A stretch of 64,000 bases of DNA from Streptomyces sp. NBC_01224 (GCF_036002945.1 NZ_CP108529.1:9357001-9421000), one strand, 5' to 3'. Positions 18,478 to 28,722 are shown, counted from the first letter of the stretch. The notes: generated from the letters alone by a model not told the origin. Made by a program: numbers and translations.

Positions 18478-18835
18478 AGTGAACTGGACGCGCTCGCCGA
18501 GGAGCTGGCCAAGCAGCTGCAGGAGGTGCGGGCCGAGCGGAGGAACTGGTGATCGCCGATCGGGTCCTGGTCCGGCTGGCCGAGCAGGACCGGACTGCGG
18601 CGGAGGCCGTCGCGGCCGTCGCCCCGGCTCCCGCCCGGGTGGCGGGGCGGGCGGTGCTGTTGGTCCCGCACCGCAGCGAGACTCCCGACGAGGCCGCCCT
18701 GCCCGGCGACTACCGCAAGATCCTGGCGATCGTCCGGGCCGCCGACGGCCCGGTGCAGGCCAAGGGCGTCGGCGAGGAGCTGGGCCCGGAGATGACGGCG
18801 CGCGGCAGACTGGAACCGCTGATCCGTTCATTGCT
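18478..18835 (+). pseudogene. Coiled-coil/winged-helix passenger-type protein, frameshifted
   Basis: A coiled-coil segment SELDALAEELAKQLQEVRAE is followed, after a one-base loss at about 18538, by LVIADRVLVRLAEQDRTAAE and LPGDYRKILAIVRAADGPVQ with VGEELGPEMTARGRLEPL. The layout (coiled coil, variable linker, DYxxILxxL winged helix) equals that of the passenger gene at 29597-30112 inside an IS5 element. The end is cut where an IS110 fragment begins. Confidence 0.5.
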
Positions 18836-19233
18836 GCGCGAGTACTACCCGGCGGCTCTGGAGGCGTGGCGGCACAAGGCCGGCGGACTGACCCGGTCGG
18901 ACGCGCCGCTTCGCCACTGCGGGCGGGCGCAAGACATACGCGGGAGCGGCCCCGATCACCCGGGCCTCGGGCAAACGCAAGTACGTCGGGCGCCGGTTCG
19001 TGAAGAACAACCGGCTCAACCACGTCGGCTACCTCTGGGCCTTCGCCACCCTCACCCACTCGACGGGTGACGCCCACTACCGGAAGCGACGGGAGTACGG
19101 AGACCGGCATGCACAAGCCCTGCGGCACCTGTTCAACCGCATGCTCGGCCTGCTCCACCACTGCCTCCAGGCCCGTGTTCCCTTCGACGAATCCGTCGCA
19201 TTCCCGACAGTCTGTGCTGGACAGGCGGACTGA
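18835..19233 (+). pseudogene. IS110-family transposase C-terminal remnant
   Basis: Pieces LLREYYPAALEAW, then in another frame APITRASGKRKYVGRRFVKN and NRLNHVGYLWAFATLTHSTG, and RHLFNRMLGLLHHCLQ. These are C-terminal IS110 (transposase_20) signatures. The N-terminal DEDD domain is gone and at least one frameshift is present. Confidence 0.75.
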
Positions 19234-19285
19234 GCAGGGGAAGCGCAGTCCCGACCCACGCTGTTGGTGGGATACAACGGCTCAT

Positions 19286-19777
19286 ATGACGGTCTTCCAC
19301 TGCACGAAGTGCAGCGCCGAACTCACCCCGGACCTGCAGGAGCTTCCGGGCGTCCCGGATGTCTCCGTGCACGACAGGGACCGCCACAGCAAGACCCGGC
19401 TCGCGCCGTCGACAGTCCCACGGGGCAGCTATGCCATCGATCCCGAACCCTGGGGCGCCCCCTTCGCGGCCGCTGGCACCCGGACCACGACCGTTTACGG
19501 GAGGGCTCTTCTCATGCCACCCGGCATGACCGGCATGGTGCCGGCCGGGCCCAGGAACTCCGTGATTGTGCACCCGGAGGACGTGCCTAGCCTGCAGCTG
19601 ATCGGCTCCCTGGGCATCCACCATGGGTGCTGCGGACCGCTTGGAACCGGGGGCCGCAACATGACGTGCATGTGCGGGTCGCTCGTGGCCACCCTTGTCG
19701 CGGACTGCATGGGCCCGCACGAACTGCACCTGGATCCGCTTCGGGCATACGCCTTCACGTCTGACACATCAACGTGA
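19286..19777 (+). CDS. Conserved Streptomyces hypothetical, zinc-site protein
   Basis: 163 residues from ATG 19286. It begins MTVFHCTKCSAELTPDL, a CxxC near the N-terminus, and has a second set HHGCCGPLG and TCMCGSLVATLVADC, consistent with structural zinc. Blocks such as STVPRGSYAIDPEPWGAPF and GPRNSVIVHPEDV are typical of an uncharacterised protein common in Streptomyces. No signal peptide or membrane helix. Confidence 0.7.
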   Translation: MTVFHCTKCSAELTPDLQELPGVPDVSVHDRDRHSKTRLAPSTVPRGSYAIDPEPWGAPFAAAGTRTTTVYGRALLMPPGMTGMVPAGPRNSVIVHPEDVPSLQLIGSLGIHHGCCGPLGTGGRNMTCMCGSLVATLVADCMGPHELHLDPLRAYAFTSDTST

Positions 19778-19989
19778 TCACGGATCGCCCGGCGCCTACC
19801 GATCGGCGTCCTTGGCGGACATCCTTGACTCCTTAGCCGCATGAGGTGTCTCTCTGCAGGAGAGAGGTCCCCTCCCGTTCACCCCCTCCCCGGGCAGAGG
19901 CGTGATCGTGCACCTGCTGGTCGCACGCGGGAGCGGGCAACGTTTGCGTCGGTGCGCAGATCCAGGGGCGCCGCTGCGCCGGCGGCCGG

Positions 19990-20258
19990 CGTTCTACGAC
20001 TTCCCCGCCGAGCACTGGATCCACCTGCGGACCACGAACCCCATCGAGTCGGCCTACGCGACGGTCAGGCTACGAACGAAGGTCACCAAGGGGGCCGGCT
20101 CCCGAGCCGCCGCCCTGGCGATGGTGTACAAGCTCGTCGAGTCCGCCCAGGCCCGCTGGCGAGCCGTGAACGCACCCCACCTCGTCGCCCTCGTCCGGGC
20201 CGGGGCCCCCTTCGAACGCGGCCACCTCGTCGAACGCCACGAAGCCCCCGCAGCCTGA
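19990..20258 (+). pseudogene. IS256-family transposase C-terminal remnant
   Basis: The frame reads AFYDFPAEHWIHLRTTNPIE and then SAYATVRLRTKVTKGAGSR, RAAALAMVYKLVESAQARW, the end of IS256/Mutator transposases. Upstream residues have no homology, so only about 90 codons are left. Confidence 0.85.
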
Positions 20259-20315
20259 AACAGGTCAATGATCCACAGACCTTGGCCGCTTGGCGGCGAC
20301 TGCCTCGGCAGGGAC

Positions 20316-21194
20316 TCACGCCGGATCCGGCAGTTCCATCAGCGCGAGCTTAGCCTGGTCGATCACGACCGTGATGTCGGTGATCCGGCTGTCGACGACG
20401 GTGAACGCGAGGACCGAGAGCGGGGTGCCGTCCTCTCGCCAGGAAATGATCCCCGGAAGGCCGTTGACGAGCACCGCCCGCCCCTGCGTGGCTGCGCTGG
20501 CGGACAGTTGCGCGCCGGCTGCGACCTGGGTGGCGCCGAGGGTGACGACCACGCCGGACGGGGTGTCGACGGTCAGTTTCACCTCGGGGTCGAGTACCCG
20601 CAGCAACTCCTCGAAGTCGCCGCGGCGAGCCGCTGCCAGGAAGGCCTGGACCACATCTCGCTGCTCCCGTCCGACGCCGGTCGGTCGCTCAATCGTCTGC
20701 ACCTTCCTGCGGGCGCGGCTGGCGAGCATCTTGGTGGCGGCGGTGGACTTGCCGAGAATCTGGCCGATTTCGTCGAACGGCACCGCGAACAGGTCGTGCA
20801 GCACGAACGCCAGCCGCTCGCTCGGCCCGAGCGACTCCAGAACGACGAGGAGCGCGAGCCCGACCGAGTCGGCGAGCACCGCGTCGTCCTCGGGAGCAGG
20901 ATTGTCGTCGAGCGTCATCACGAGCTCGGATAGACCGTCGTCGTAGGACGCCTCCGGGCGGGCGTGGCGCGATCGCAGGACATCGAGGCTGATCCGGCTG
21001 ACCACCGTGGTCAGCCAGCCGGCGAGGTTGTGGATGGTCGCCGTGTCCTGACGGGAGAGCCGCAGCCAGGCCTCCTGGACCACGTCCTCGGCGTCGGCGT
21101 GCGACCCGAGCATGCGGTGGGCGACCGCGCGCAGCCGGTCGCGCTGGGCCTCGAACGTCTCGGCTATCGGGTCCGTCGGGCTGGTGTCGGACAT
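20316..21194 (-). CDS. ECF sigma factor, SigJ/ECF41 type
   Basis: 292 residues from ATG 21194 with GAGGAAGG 7 bases upstream. Region 2 (FEAQRDRLRAVAHRMLGS, DAEDVVQEAWLRL) and region 4 (LESLGPSERLAFVLHDLF, FDEIGQILGKSTAATKMLAS) are intact. After residue 180 there is a SnoaL-like domain of about 110 residues (FLAAARRGDFEELLRVLDPE, TVVDSRITDITVVID), which in ECF41-type sigma factors acts as a built-in regulator in place of an anti-sigma factor. The divergent gene at 21289 is the usual AhpD-like partner. The inducing signal of this class is unknown. Confidence 0.9.
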   Translation of the reverse strand: MSDTSPTDPIAETFEAQRDRLRAVAHRMLGSHADAEDVVQEAWLRLSRQDTATIHNLAGWLTTVVSRISLDVLRSRHARPEASYDDGLSELVMTLDDNPAPEDDAVLADSVGLALLVVLESLGPSERLAFVLHDLFAVPFDEIGQILGKSTAATKMLASRARRKVQTIERPTGVGREQRDVVQAFLAAARRGDFEELLRVLDPEVKLTVDTPSGVVVTLGATQVAAGAQLSASAATQGRAVLVNGLPGIISWREDGTPLSVLAFTVVDSRITDITVVIDQAKLALMELPDPA

Positions 21195-21288
21195 GTTGTT
21201 ACCTTCCTCGGCTCTGCTCCGTCATGGGTGATGACGAGCCCGGAGGGGCGCAGGTAACCGATGAACTACCGATGAAGGAGTAAGACCG

Positions 21289-21738
21289 ATGGAAGCACGT
21301 GTGAAGAGCCCGGCCAATCCCGACGTGATCACAGCAATCCAGCACCTCTACAAGGCGATTCACGCCGGGGGCGTAGATAAGCACCTGCTGTCGCTGGTCC
21401 ATCTGCGTGTCAGCCAGATCAACGGCTGCAGCCCGTGCGTCTTCGCCACGATCCAGTCGGCGAAGAAGGCCGGTGAGACGGAGGAGCGGCTGCACAACGT
21501 GGTCGCGTGGCGCGAGACGCCCTTCTACACCGATGAGGAGCGGGCGGCCCTCGCCCTGGCCGAGGCCGCCACCCGGCTCCAGGACGGCGCGGCGGGCGTA
21601 ACCGATGAGATCTGGGACGCCGCCGCCGACCACTTCAGCGAGGAGCAGCTGGGCGCGGTCATCCTGGAGGTCGCGATGACCAACTTCTTCAACCGGGTCA
21701 ACCGCACGGTCCGGGAGCAGGCCGGCAAGACCTGGTGA
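21289..21738 (+). CDS. Carboxymuconolactone decarboxylase (AhpD-like) family protein
   Basis: 149 residues from ATG 21289 with AAGGAG 8 bases upstream. The AhpD-like redox motif is INGCSPCVFATIQSA (about 44-58), a CxxC with downstream alkyl-hydroperoxidase helix, and EAATRLQDGAAGVTDEIWD plus LEVAMTNFFNRVNRT finish the fold. It probably is a small peroxidase-like or disulfide-active protein and the main target of the divergent ECF41 sigma factor; the 94-base gap between them must hold both promoters. Confidence 0.88.
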   Translation: MEARVKSPANPDVITAIQHLYKAIHAGGVDKHLLSLVHLRVSQINGCSPCVFATIQSAKKAGETEERLHNVVAWRETPFYTDEERAALALAEAATRLQDGAAGVTDEIWDAAADHFSEEQLGAVILEVAMTNFFNRVNRTVREQAGKTW

Positions 21739-22177
21739 GTCGGGCGGGGCGTCATCCCCGCGGAGGCCGCGCCTTCCTAACGTCAAGGGATGACGCCCCC
21801 ACAGACCGAAACTCCGGGGTCTGCGGCGTTCGTGACAGGCACCGCGATCCACAGGTTTTGACTATCCTCCGTTGTGAAGGTCTCGTATTACTGTGCGGCT
21901 CGCAGTCCGGCTCAAGGTCCGTTTCACGAGAGCCTACCGACAGCGCTGACGCGCTGTGTCTCACGACCTTGTCGCGTCCGCGGGAATCCGCCAGTCTGAA
22001 TGAGACGAGCCTGCCGCTGACTCGACTATCCAGTCGAAGCACATGTGGCAGGCGGCAGTTCGCCGGCCTGCGGATGAGCCAGGCGACCTGACTCTTGCGG
22101 AACGTAGGGAAAACCCCCTGCCGAGGCGGGTGTTGGTCCCAATGCGCCGAGTGCGCCGGGAACGGCAGAGTCCAGCC
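21739..22177. other. Intergenic region, nothing recognised
   Basis: About 440 bases with lower GC than its neighbours and no supported gene or clear hairpin. It should contain the promoter of the lipase gene. Confidence 0.35.
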
Positions 22178-23422
22178 ATGAACATTTCTCGGCTCCGTAG
22201 AAGCACAGTCAAGTCCGGTGTGCTCACCTTGGTGTGCGCCGCAGCCGCACTGGCGGCGACAGGGTGCGGCGCCCCTCAGAGCTCCTCCCCGTCCGCAGCC
22301 CTGGCCGATCAGCAGCAGCCCTCAGCACGCGGTGCGGTGGTCTCGTCGACTCCTGTGGTGGACCTGAACGCCAAGGAGGTCGCTGACCGCCTGGCGAAGG
22401 CGGGTATCGGTACGGCACAGATCCGCTACGGCGTACGGGCCCATCGGATCGTGTATCGCACCGTCGGCATCACAGGCAGACCCACTACGGCCAGCGAGCT
22501 GGTCGCGATGCCGAAGAACGACGAACGCGACCTTCAGGTCGTGTCCTGGCTGCACGGCACCGAGGTGTACCGAGGCGAGGTGGCCTCGGTGAACGACGAG
22601 TCCACCGACCGGGCCACGGCGTTGCTGTTCGCCTCGACCGGCCGCGCGGTGTCCGCCCCGGACTACCTCGGCCTGGGCAAGGGCCCCGGATTCCATCCGT
22701 ACGGGAACCCGGAGGCAACCGTCAGCGCCTCGGTGGATGCATTACGGGCAGCTCGTGCGTTCGCCCGTCGGGACGGCCGCGACCTGGACCAGCGCGTCCT
22801 CATCAGCGGGTTCTCCCAGGGCGGACCCGCCACGATGATGGTCGGGCGAGCCCTGCAACAGAACATCGATCCGTACTTCCGCCCGGGCGCTCTCGCCCCG
22901 ATTGCCGGCCCGTTCAATCTGAGTCGTTTCGAGGCTGCCGCGGCGGACGACAAGGTCGCCCGGTCATCGCTCTACCTCGCCTATTTCGCGACCGCGTGGC
23001 ACCGGATGTACGGCCTGTACGACACGCCGGGCCAGGCGTTCCGCGCCCCGTACGACAAGACGGTGGAGTCACTGTTCGACGGCGACCACGAGGCGTCGGA
23101 GATTGCGGCCGCGCTGCCGACGACCTCGAAGGAACTGTTCACCGAAGAGTTCCTCCAGAAGGTGCGCAACCCCACGGGAGAGCTGCGACAGAAACTGAAG
23201 GCCCTGGACACTACCTGCGACTGGCGGCCCGAAGTCGCGGTACACCTCTTTCACGCCAGGGGCGACAAGGACGTCGCCTTTGCGAACTCCCTGCATTGCC
23301 AACGCCAGCTGACCGCCAACAGCTCCGACCAACAGCTCACTGACATCGGCGATTTCGACCACTCCACGACGGTCCTCAAGGCCTTGCCCCAGGTGGTGCG
23401 CCAGTTCGACGCCGCCCGCTGA
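22178..23422 (+). CDS. Secreted lipase-like alpha/beta hydrolase lipoprotein
   Basis: 414 residues from ATG 22178. The signal peptide VLTLVCAAAALAATGC ends in a lipobox with Cys30, so the protein should be lipid-anchored outside the membrane. The hydrolase domain has the nucleophile elbow ISGFSQGGPATMM (Ser about 211), an Asp in LFHARGDKDVAF (about 363) and a His in GDFDHSTTV (about 394), a full catalytic triad of the secretory-lipase (LIP) type. It likely cleaves esters; the exact substrate is unknown. Single gene. Confidence 0.88.
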   Translation: MNISRLRRSTVKSGVLTLVCAAAALAATGCGAPQSSSPSAALADQQQPSARGAVVSSTPVVDLNAKEVADRLAKAGIGTAQIRYGVRAHRIVYRTVGITGRPTTASELVAMPKNDERDLQVVSWLHGTEVYRGEVASVNDESTDRATALLFASTGRAVSAPDYLGLGKGPGFHPYGNPEATVSASVDALRAARAFARRDGRDLDQRVLISGFSQGGPATMMVGRALQQNIDPYFRPGALAPIAGPFNLSRFEAAAADDKVARSSLYLAYFATAWHRMYGLYDTPGQAFRAPYDKTVESLFDGDHEASEIAAALPTTSKELFTEEFLQKVRNPTGELRQKLKALDTTCDWRPEVAVHLFHARGDKDVAFANSLHCQRQLTANSSDQQLTDIGDFDHSTTVLKALPQVVRQFDAAR

Positions 23423-23788
23423 GTGCCCACAAACGGCCACGCCGCCGCTGGGCCAGCATCGGCTCCACCACAGGGCGCAGCACCTGTCAGCCAGGGAAGG
23501 GGGTGGGCTTCGGGCGTGACACCACCGTCGGCTCCCTCCGCCGGGTGTCGCCGAGGCCCGCACCCTCTGGGCTGGCGCGGCCCCCCGGTGTGAGGGGCCG
23601 CAGCCCAGGTCGTCCTGTCACAGACCGCGGGCTGCGCCTTCCCTGTCTACGAGCCCGGTGGCACCCCCGCGACCTGCAAAGAGCAGCACGACTACGGCTG
23701 TCACCCATCCGGGCGGTCGCGGGGCTGCCGACGAACCGGGCCGCCGCGCCGCGTCGTCATCGGGGGCATGCGTATCGACGCGCGGCTT

Positions 23789-24982
23789 GCCTGTGGGGCT
23801 CGTAAAGTCATTGCTGCAGGTGGGAGCTCGCATGCAAGACCCCTCGGCGGTGGCTGGGATGCTGCACCAGTGATCATCTCGCTGCTGTGCCGGGCCGCCC
23901 GGGCGTTGCTGTCCGTGCCTGTGGTCCTGCTGCGCCGGGACACGGCCAAGGACGCCGAATTGCTGGTGCTGCGGCACGAGAACGCGGTGCTGCGACGGCA
24001 ACTCGCCGGTCCGGTCCGCTACGAGCCCGCGGACCGGTTCTGGCTGGCCGCGCTGTCGTCGCTGATACCACGCTGCCGCTGGAGCTGTGTCTTCCCGGTC
24101 ACGCCGGGGACGCTGCTGGCCTGGCACCGCAGGCTGATCGCCAAGAAGGGGGACTACGCCGACCGATGCCGCACCGGCCGTCCTCCCACGGCCGCCGCGC
24201 TCAAGAAGCTGGTTCTGCGTCTGGCAAAGGAGAACCCGCGGTGGGGCCACCGGCGGATCCAGGGTGAGCTGGCCCGGCTGGGGCATCCGATCGCACCGTC
24301 CACGGTCTGGGGATTCCTGCACGCGGCCGGCATCGGCCCGGCCCCGCCCCGCACCGGCCCGAGCTGGCGCGAATTCCTCACCACCCAGGCCGAGGGGATC
24401 ACCGCGGCGGACTTCTTCCACGTCGACACGATCACCGGCAGGCGCCTGTACGCGCTGGCGTTCCTCGAACACGGCACCCGCCGGCTCCACATCACCGGCA
24501 TCACCGTCCACCCCACCGCGCAGTGGGCGACCCAGCAGGCCCGCAATCTGACTGCCGACCTCGGCGCACGCGTCGAGTCGCTCCGCTTCGTTCTCCACGA
24601 CCGCGACAGCAAGTACACCGACTCCTTCGACGCCGTCTTCGAGGCCGAAGACATGAACGTGCTGATCAGCGTGCCACAGGCGCCGCGCATGAACGCCCGC
24701 TGCGAGCGAGCGATCGGCACGATCCGGCGCGAGGTCCTCGACCACATCCTGATCGTGAACGAAGCCCACGCCCACCAGGTCCTCGCCGAGTACCAGGGGC
24801 ACGACAACACGCATCGGCCACACCGATGACGAGACCAACGACCACCCGAAGTCGGAACAGCCAGCGGTATTGCACGATCGCGTGCCCCGCAGGCTCCTGC
24901 GCACCCGCGTCCTCGGCGGGGTCATCAACGAGTACCGATACACGGCTTGAGCTGCAGCGATGACTTTACGAGCCCCACAGGC
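23789..24982 (+). mobile_element. Insertion sequence with 31-bp terminal inverted repeats
   Basis: The ends 23789-23819 and 24952-24982 are inverted repeats of 31 bases with one mismatch (outer part GCCTGTGGGGCTCGTAAAGT). TGT...ACA termini just inside suit the IS3/IS481 group. The element of about 1.19 kb carries one transposase gene with a late frameshift. On the right it abuts a fragment of a helicase C-terminal domain. No clear target duplication is visible. Confidence 0.85.
23870..24829 (+). pseudogene. Integrase-core transposase (IS3/IS481-like), C-terminus frameshifted
   Basis: From GTG 23870: an N-terminal zipper DAELLVLRHENAVLRRQLAG, an HTH region (ENPRWGHRRIQGELARLG), and an rve core with FFHVDTITGRRLYAL (first Asp), VLHDRDSKYTDSFD (second Asp) and MNARCERAIGTIRREVLDH (Glu). 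The frame stops after HRPHR, but the normal family ending RLLRTRVLGGVINEYRYTA is intact in the next frame up to 24950, so a single-base change near 24828 removed about 40 residues. The catalytic triad is complete, so residual activity is possible. Confidence 0.85.
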
Positions 24983-25117
24983 TTCGTGGGCGTTTCCTGC
25001 TCTGGGGCCAGCGGCGCGATGCCGAGTTGCTCCAGGCGCTCGCGCTGCCCGTCCGTCAGGGCCTGCCAGACCTCGGGCTTACGCTGCTTGGCCAGCCACT
25101 TACCGACGTCCATCCCG
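24983..25117 (-). pseudogene. Helicase-associated (HA) domain fragment
   Basis: Minus-strand reading HGMDVGKWLAKQRKPEVWQA followed by LTDGQRERLEQLGIAPL matches a repeat of the HA domain found at the end of Streptomyces DEAD-like helicases. It is cut on one side by the IS at 24982 and on the other by an IS701 fragment. Confidence 0.65.
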
Positions 25118-25365
25118 TGGGCGGGCTGCTGGGCCCGGTGGGCCGCAAGAACGGCTGGCATCTTGTCGAGTATGCCTGCCATGGCACCCCGGACGGGCTG
25201 CAGCACCTGCTGTCCCACGGCCGCGGGGTCGCCGACCGCCTCCGCGATGACCTCCAGACGTACGCCGCAGACCAACTCGGCACACAAGACGGTGTGTTGA
25301 TCATCGATGACACCGGCTTCACCAGGAAGGGCACCACTTCGGCCGACGTGCAGCGTCAGTATGAA
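25117..25365 (+). pseudogene. IS701-family transposase N-terminal fragment
   Basis: Reads LLGPVGRKNGWHLVEYACHG, then LQHLLSHGRGVADRLRDDLQ and GVLIIDDTGFTRKGTTSADV, the start of an IS701 DDE domain including the first acidic motif. Homology ends at about 25360. It is not the missing part of the copy at 1-884, since both contain this motif. Confidence 0.8.
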
Positions 25366-25555
25366 CCCGTGACTCCGTCATCGTCGGCATGTCAGACGAC
25401 CTTGAGCGCAAAAAGTTGCCCGAGACCAGCACGAGCACACGATCAACGACCCACACCAGCCCTTTGACCTGCGACTTCAAGCGGGTCGGGCCGACGCGAG
25501 CGGCGGCCATCATGGAACACCCTACCGGGGGTTGAGGACGCGGGGTCCCGGCTTT

Positions 25556-25685
25556 GTCAGGGCCGCTCTCACCCTCCCCGGCATCACCCGGATCAGGCTG
25601 CCCTCAGCTTCAACCCGACTGCTGCGACAGCGGGTTGGTTCAGGTCTTCCACCTCCACTCGAACCAACAGCGCGTCACGGCGCAA
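25556..25685 (-). mobile_element. Fragment of group II intron 5-prime domain
   Basis: Read on the minus strand it begins TTGCGCCGTGACGCG and contains TTCGAGTGGAGGTGGAAGAC, GTCGCAGCAGTCGGGTTGAA and GATGCCGGGGAGGGTGAGAG, colinear with the intron start at 5930-6088 and roughly 70 percent identical by eye. No reverse transcriptase follows. It is a 5-prime truncated insertion or deletion relic of a related intron. Confidence 0.6.
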
Positions 25686-25947
25686 ACGGAAAGTGAGCAA
25701 GAACCCAGTAGTGAAGTCACATGTCGATGGGTTTGGGAGGCGCCTCAATTCACAGAGGGGTGTTGTTGATGAGTTCGGGGTTCTGGCACAGACACGGCAG
25801 CTGCAGTTCTTGATCATCAGCCTGTCCGTGCTGGTCGGGCGGTTGCCGGCAGCTGCGCGGTAGAGGGAGGGTCACCGTGATCACGTTTGTGATGACGATC
25901 AAGGACCTGGTGGCCGCCGAGGGGGATGCGGCGGCGAGGGCCAGGGC

Positions 25948-26270
25948 TCAGAGCTGAGCGAGTGCGGCGGTGGCCACCGGCAGGGCGACGCCCATGCGCG
26001 TTCCCAGGTGGGCGGAGGTGATCGGTTCGGTGCTCGGCGCGGTGGGTGTCCGTGATACTCCGGGCCGCGTCCAGCAGAGCGGCCGGCAGGGCTGGGCCGG
26101 AGCCGGGCCGAGCCGCCTTGCCGACGGCGATGGGCGGAGCGGCGGCCGGAGCCGGGGCGGGCTCCAATTCCTCGGCCGGGGAGTCGACGACGACCGGGAC
26201 GGGCGTCGGGAGCGCCGATTCGGGGGCGGGGTGGGGCTACGTGACCGAATGCCGTGATCTCGACCGGCGC
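25948..26270 (-). pseudogene. DUF2637/Spd-like protein C-terminal remnant
   Basis: Minus-strand pieces EPAPAPAAAPPIAVGKAARP, LPAALLDAARSITDTHRAEH and, in another frame, PITSAHLGTRMGVALPVATA ending AALAQL. This ending resembles the C-terminus of Streptomyces DUF2637-type spread proteins of integrative conjugative elements. At least two frameshifts separate the pieces. Family assignment is from memory and tentative. Confidence 0.4.
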
Positions 26271-26561
26271 GGAGGAAGACCGCCTCGGGGATCGACGGAA
26301 GGGTGGTTGGTGCCGACATTGATCTTGCTTGCTACTCCTCCTCTGAGCGCTGTAGGACGCCCCGAGTGCGGCAGGCACTGCTGGCGGGCGCGTAACAGCT
26401 CGGGCAGTCGTGACGTCCAGCGCCAAGTGTGGCCTGATTGGGCGGCACAGACGGCAGTCCGTCAGAAGCGGCAGCAGGCGGGCTGCGGGAGTTTGTGGCA
26501 GCCTGTTTCCGATCGCTCGAAGGGGGCGAAGCCTGGATCACCGCTGGAGAGAGGACCTGGC

Positions 26562-27485
26562 ATGCAGGCCGTCGCCGTTCGAGACCGCGCCGCCGGTGTC
26601 GAGGGAATGTCGCTGACGGAGGTGCCCTACCCCCACCTCGCCGAGAACGACGTCATCGTGCGCGTGCATGCCGCTGGGTTCACCCCGGGGGAACTCGCCT
26701 GGCCGGGAACGTGGACGGATCGCGCCGGGCGCGACCGGACGCCGAGCGTGCCTGGACACGAGCTTTCGGGCGTCGTTGCCGAACTCGGGTACGGCACCAC
26801 CGGTCTCTCGGTGGGCCAGCGGGTGTTCGGGCTGGCCGACTGGACCCGGGACGGCTCGCTGGCCGAGTACACCGCGGTGGAGGCTCGCAATCTGGCCCCG
26901 CTTCCGGCGGACGTCGACCACGCGGCGGCCGCCGCACTGCCGATCTCGGGGCTGACCGCCTGGCAGGCCCTGTTCGACCACGGCCGGCTTACCGCGGGAC
27001 AGACCGTCCTGGTCCACGGGGTCGCGGGCGGTGTGGGGTCGATCGCGGTGCAGCTCGCGCGTGAGGCGGGGGCGCGGGTGATCGGCACGGGCCGGGCCGG
27101 CGACCGGGACACTGCTGTCGGGCTGGGCGTGTATGCCTTCGTGGATCTGCAGACCGACAGGCTGGAGAGCGTCGGGGAGGTCGATCTGGTCCTCGACGTG
27201 ATCGGCGGCGAGGTCCAGGAACGCTCGGCCGCGCTGGTGCGGGCCGGGGGCACGCTGGTCACCATCGCCTCGCCGCCCGAGGTCCGTCCGCGGGACGGCA
27301 GGGCCGTCTTCTTCGTCGTCGAGCCCGACCGTGCCCGGCTCGCGGACCTGGTCCAGCGGCTCAGGGACGGACGGCTCAAGCCGATCGTCGGCGAGGTCAG
27401 GGCGCTGGCCGAGGCACCCGCCGCGTTCGCCCCCGGCCGCCACGCCCGTGGCAAGACCATCATCCGGGTCATGGACGGCGGATAA
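26562..27485 (+). CDS. NADP-dependent zinc-less alcohol dehydrogenase/quinone oxidoreductase
   Basis: 307 residues from ATG 26562, with GAGAGGA upstream. GroES-like N-domain (VIVRVHAAGFTPGELAW, PGHELSGVVAELG) and Rossmann domain with VLVHGVAGGVGSIAVQLARE (about 148-167) followed by VIGTGRAG. The catalytic zinc Cys/His set of true alcohol dehydrogenases is missing, so it belongs to the quinone oxidoreductase branch of the MDR family, reducing an unknown quinone or enone with NAD(P)H in the cytoplasm. The frame extends upstream to 26046 but that part is not homologous. Confidence 0.88.
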   Translation: MQAVAVRDRAAGVEGMSLTEVPYPHLAENDVIVRVHAAGFTPGELAWPGTWTDRAGRDRTPSVPGHELSGVVAELGYGTTGLSVGQRVFGLADWTRDGSLAEYTAVEARNLAPLPADVDHAAAAALPISGLTAWQALFDHGRLTAGQTVLVHGVAGGVGSIAVQLAREAGARVIGTGRAGDRDTAVGLGVYAFVDLQTDRLESVGEVDLVLDVIGGEVQERSAALVRAGGTLVTIASPPEVRPRDGRAVFFVVEPDRARLADLVQRLRDGRLKPIVGEVRALAEAPAAFAPGRHARGKTIIRVMDGG

Positions 27486-27584
27486 CCGGCGGCAGAGCGC
27501 GCGGACGCCTGGCCCCCGGGCCGCCTTCACGGCCCGAAGCCCGCGCCGTACTTGCGCTGCTATGTCAGGTTCGTCATCCCGGGC

Positions 27585-27715
27585 GGCACTCGGCGACCGT
27601 CGCGGTCGCCGACGAGGTCCCGCTCAAGCGACTCAGGCACGCCATCGCCTGCTTCCCGACCCTCAGCGAGATCTGGCTCTTCTCCTCGCCGCCTACCAAC
27701 GCAACCGCACCTGCC
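27585..27715 (+). pseudogene. FAD/NAD-disulfide oxidoreductase C-terminal remnant
   Basis: The plus-strand frame ATVAVADEVPLKRLRHAIAC FPTLSEIWL resembles the dimerisation-domain end of dihydrolipoamide or mercuric reductase-like flavoproteins (VPxxRLxHAxxxFPTxSEIWL). A frameshift follows and the rest of the gene is absent. Confidence 0.5.
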
Positions 27716-28722
27716 GTCGAGCCGCTTGGCGCCTGCGCCCCGGAGCGGCGCGCATAGTGGGGCCGTATCCAGTTCCGAGGGGTCCACGCCGAGTTATGCG
27801 ACCTGCAGTCTGTCGATGAAGTCGGCGACACCGTCCACCTGGCGGTAGGGCTTGAACGCTGGCGCTAGTAGACCGTCGCAGCTAATTTTTGGGATAGAGG
27901 TGGCGCAGTTTGATGCGTGCGTCGTGGGTGGTGAACTGCCAGTCCACGTGGCGTTGTTCGGTGTTGGTGGCGTTCTGCCAGGCCGAGAGTTCAGTGTTGA
28001 GGATGTCGAGGTCGCCGATCCGGCGGTCGAGACATTGCCGGGTCAGCGCGGAGAGTTCGATCTCGGCGATGTTGAGCCATGACCCGTGTTTGGGCGTGTG
28101 GTGGATCTCGAGGCGTTGGGCCAGGGCGAAGGCCTCTTCTGGTTCGAATGCCTCGTACAGTGAGGCGATGCCGTGGGTGTTGAGGTTGTCCATCACCAGC
28201 ACCACGGCCTCGGCGTCGGGGTAATCCACGCTCAGCAGCTGCTTGACCTGGCCGGCCCAGTCGATCCGGGTCCGCTGGGACAGTGCCTGAACTCGACGCC
28301 ACCCGCGCAGGGGTTCGACCCACACGAAGATCGAGCACGTGCCGCAGCGGATGTACTCGCTGTCCTGGCAGGCGTCGTGACCAGGGCGGGCCGGGAGCGG
28401 GTCGCGGGCATGGTCGAGGAGCTGGTAGGGCTTCTCGTCCATGCACACCACCGGACGTGCCGGGTCATAGGGCCGGGCGTAGACGGCCAGCACGTCTTCC
28501 ATCCGGGCCGCGAACTCCGCGTTCGCTCGTGGTGGGATGGTCCAGCACTTCTTCAGGTGAGGACGCAGTTCCGTTTTTTTAAGAAGCTGTTGTCGTTCCG
28601 GTCTTGAGGGTTGTGCGTCGAACGGGAGTCTCGATCGGGTGGTTGCCGCTGGCTTCGGGTATGAAGGCAGGGCCTCTTGGTAGCTCGGGGTTGCGAAGCC
28701 AACCGAGATCCAGGAGACCCTG

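Noticed and set aside
23500..23788. Continuation of the helicase HA fragment on the other side of the IS
   Set aside because: The left flank does not show HA-domain residues in any frame, so the IS cannot be shown to have split that gene.
1..25365. The two IS701 pieces (1-884 and 25117-25365) as halves of one element
   Set aside because: Both contain the DDSGD/DDTGF region, so they come from different copies.
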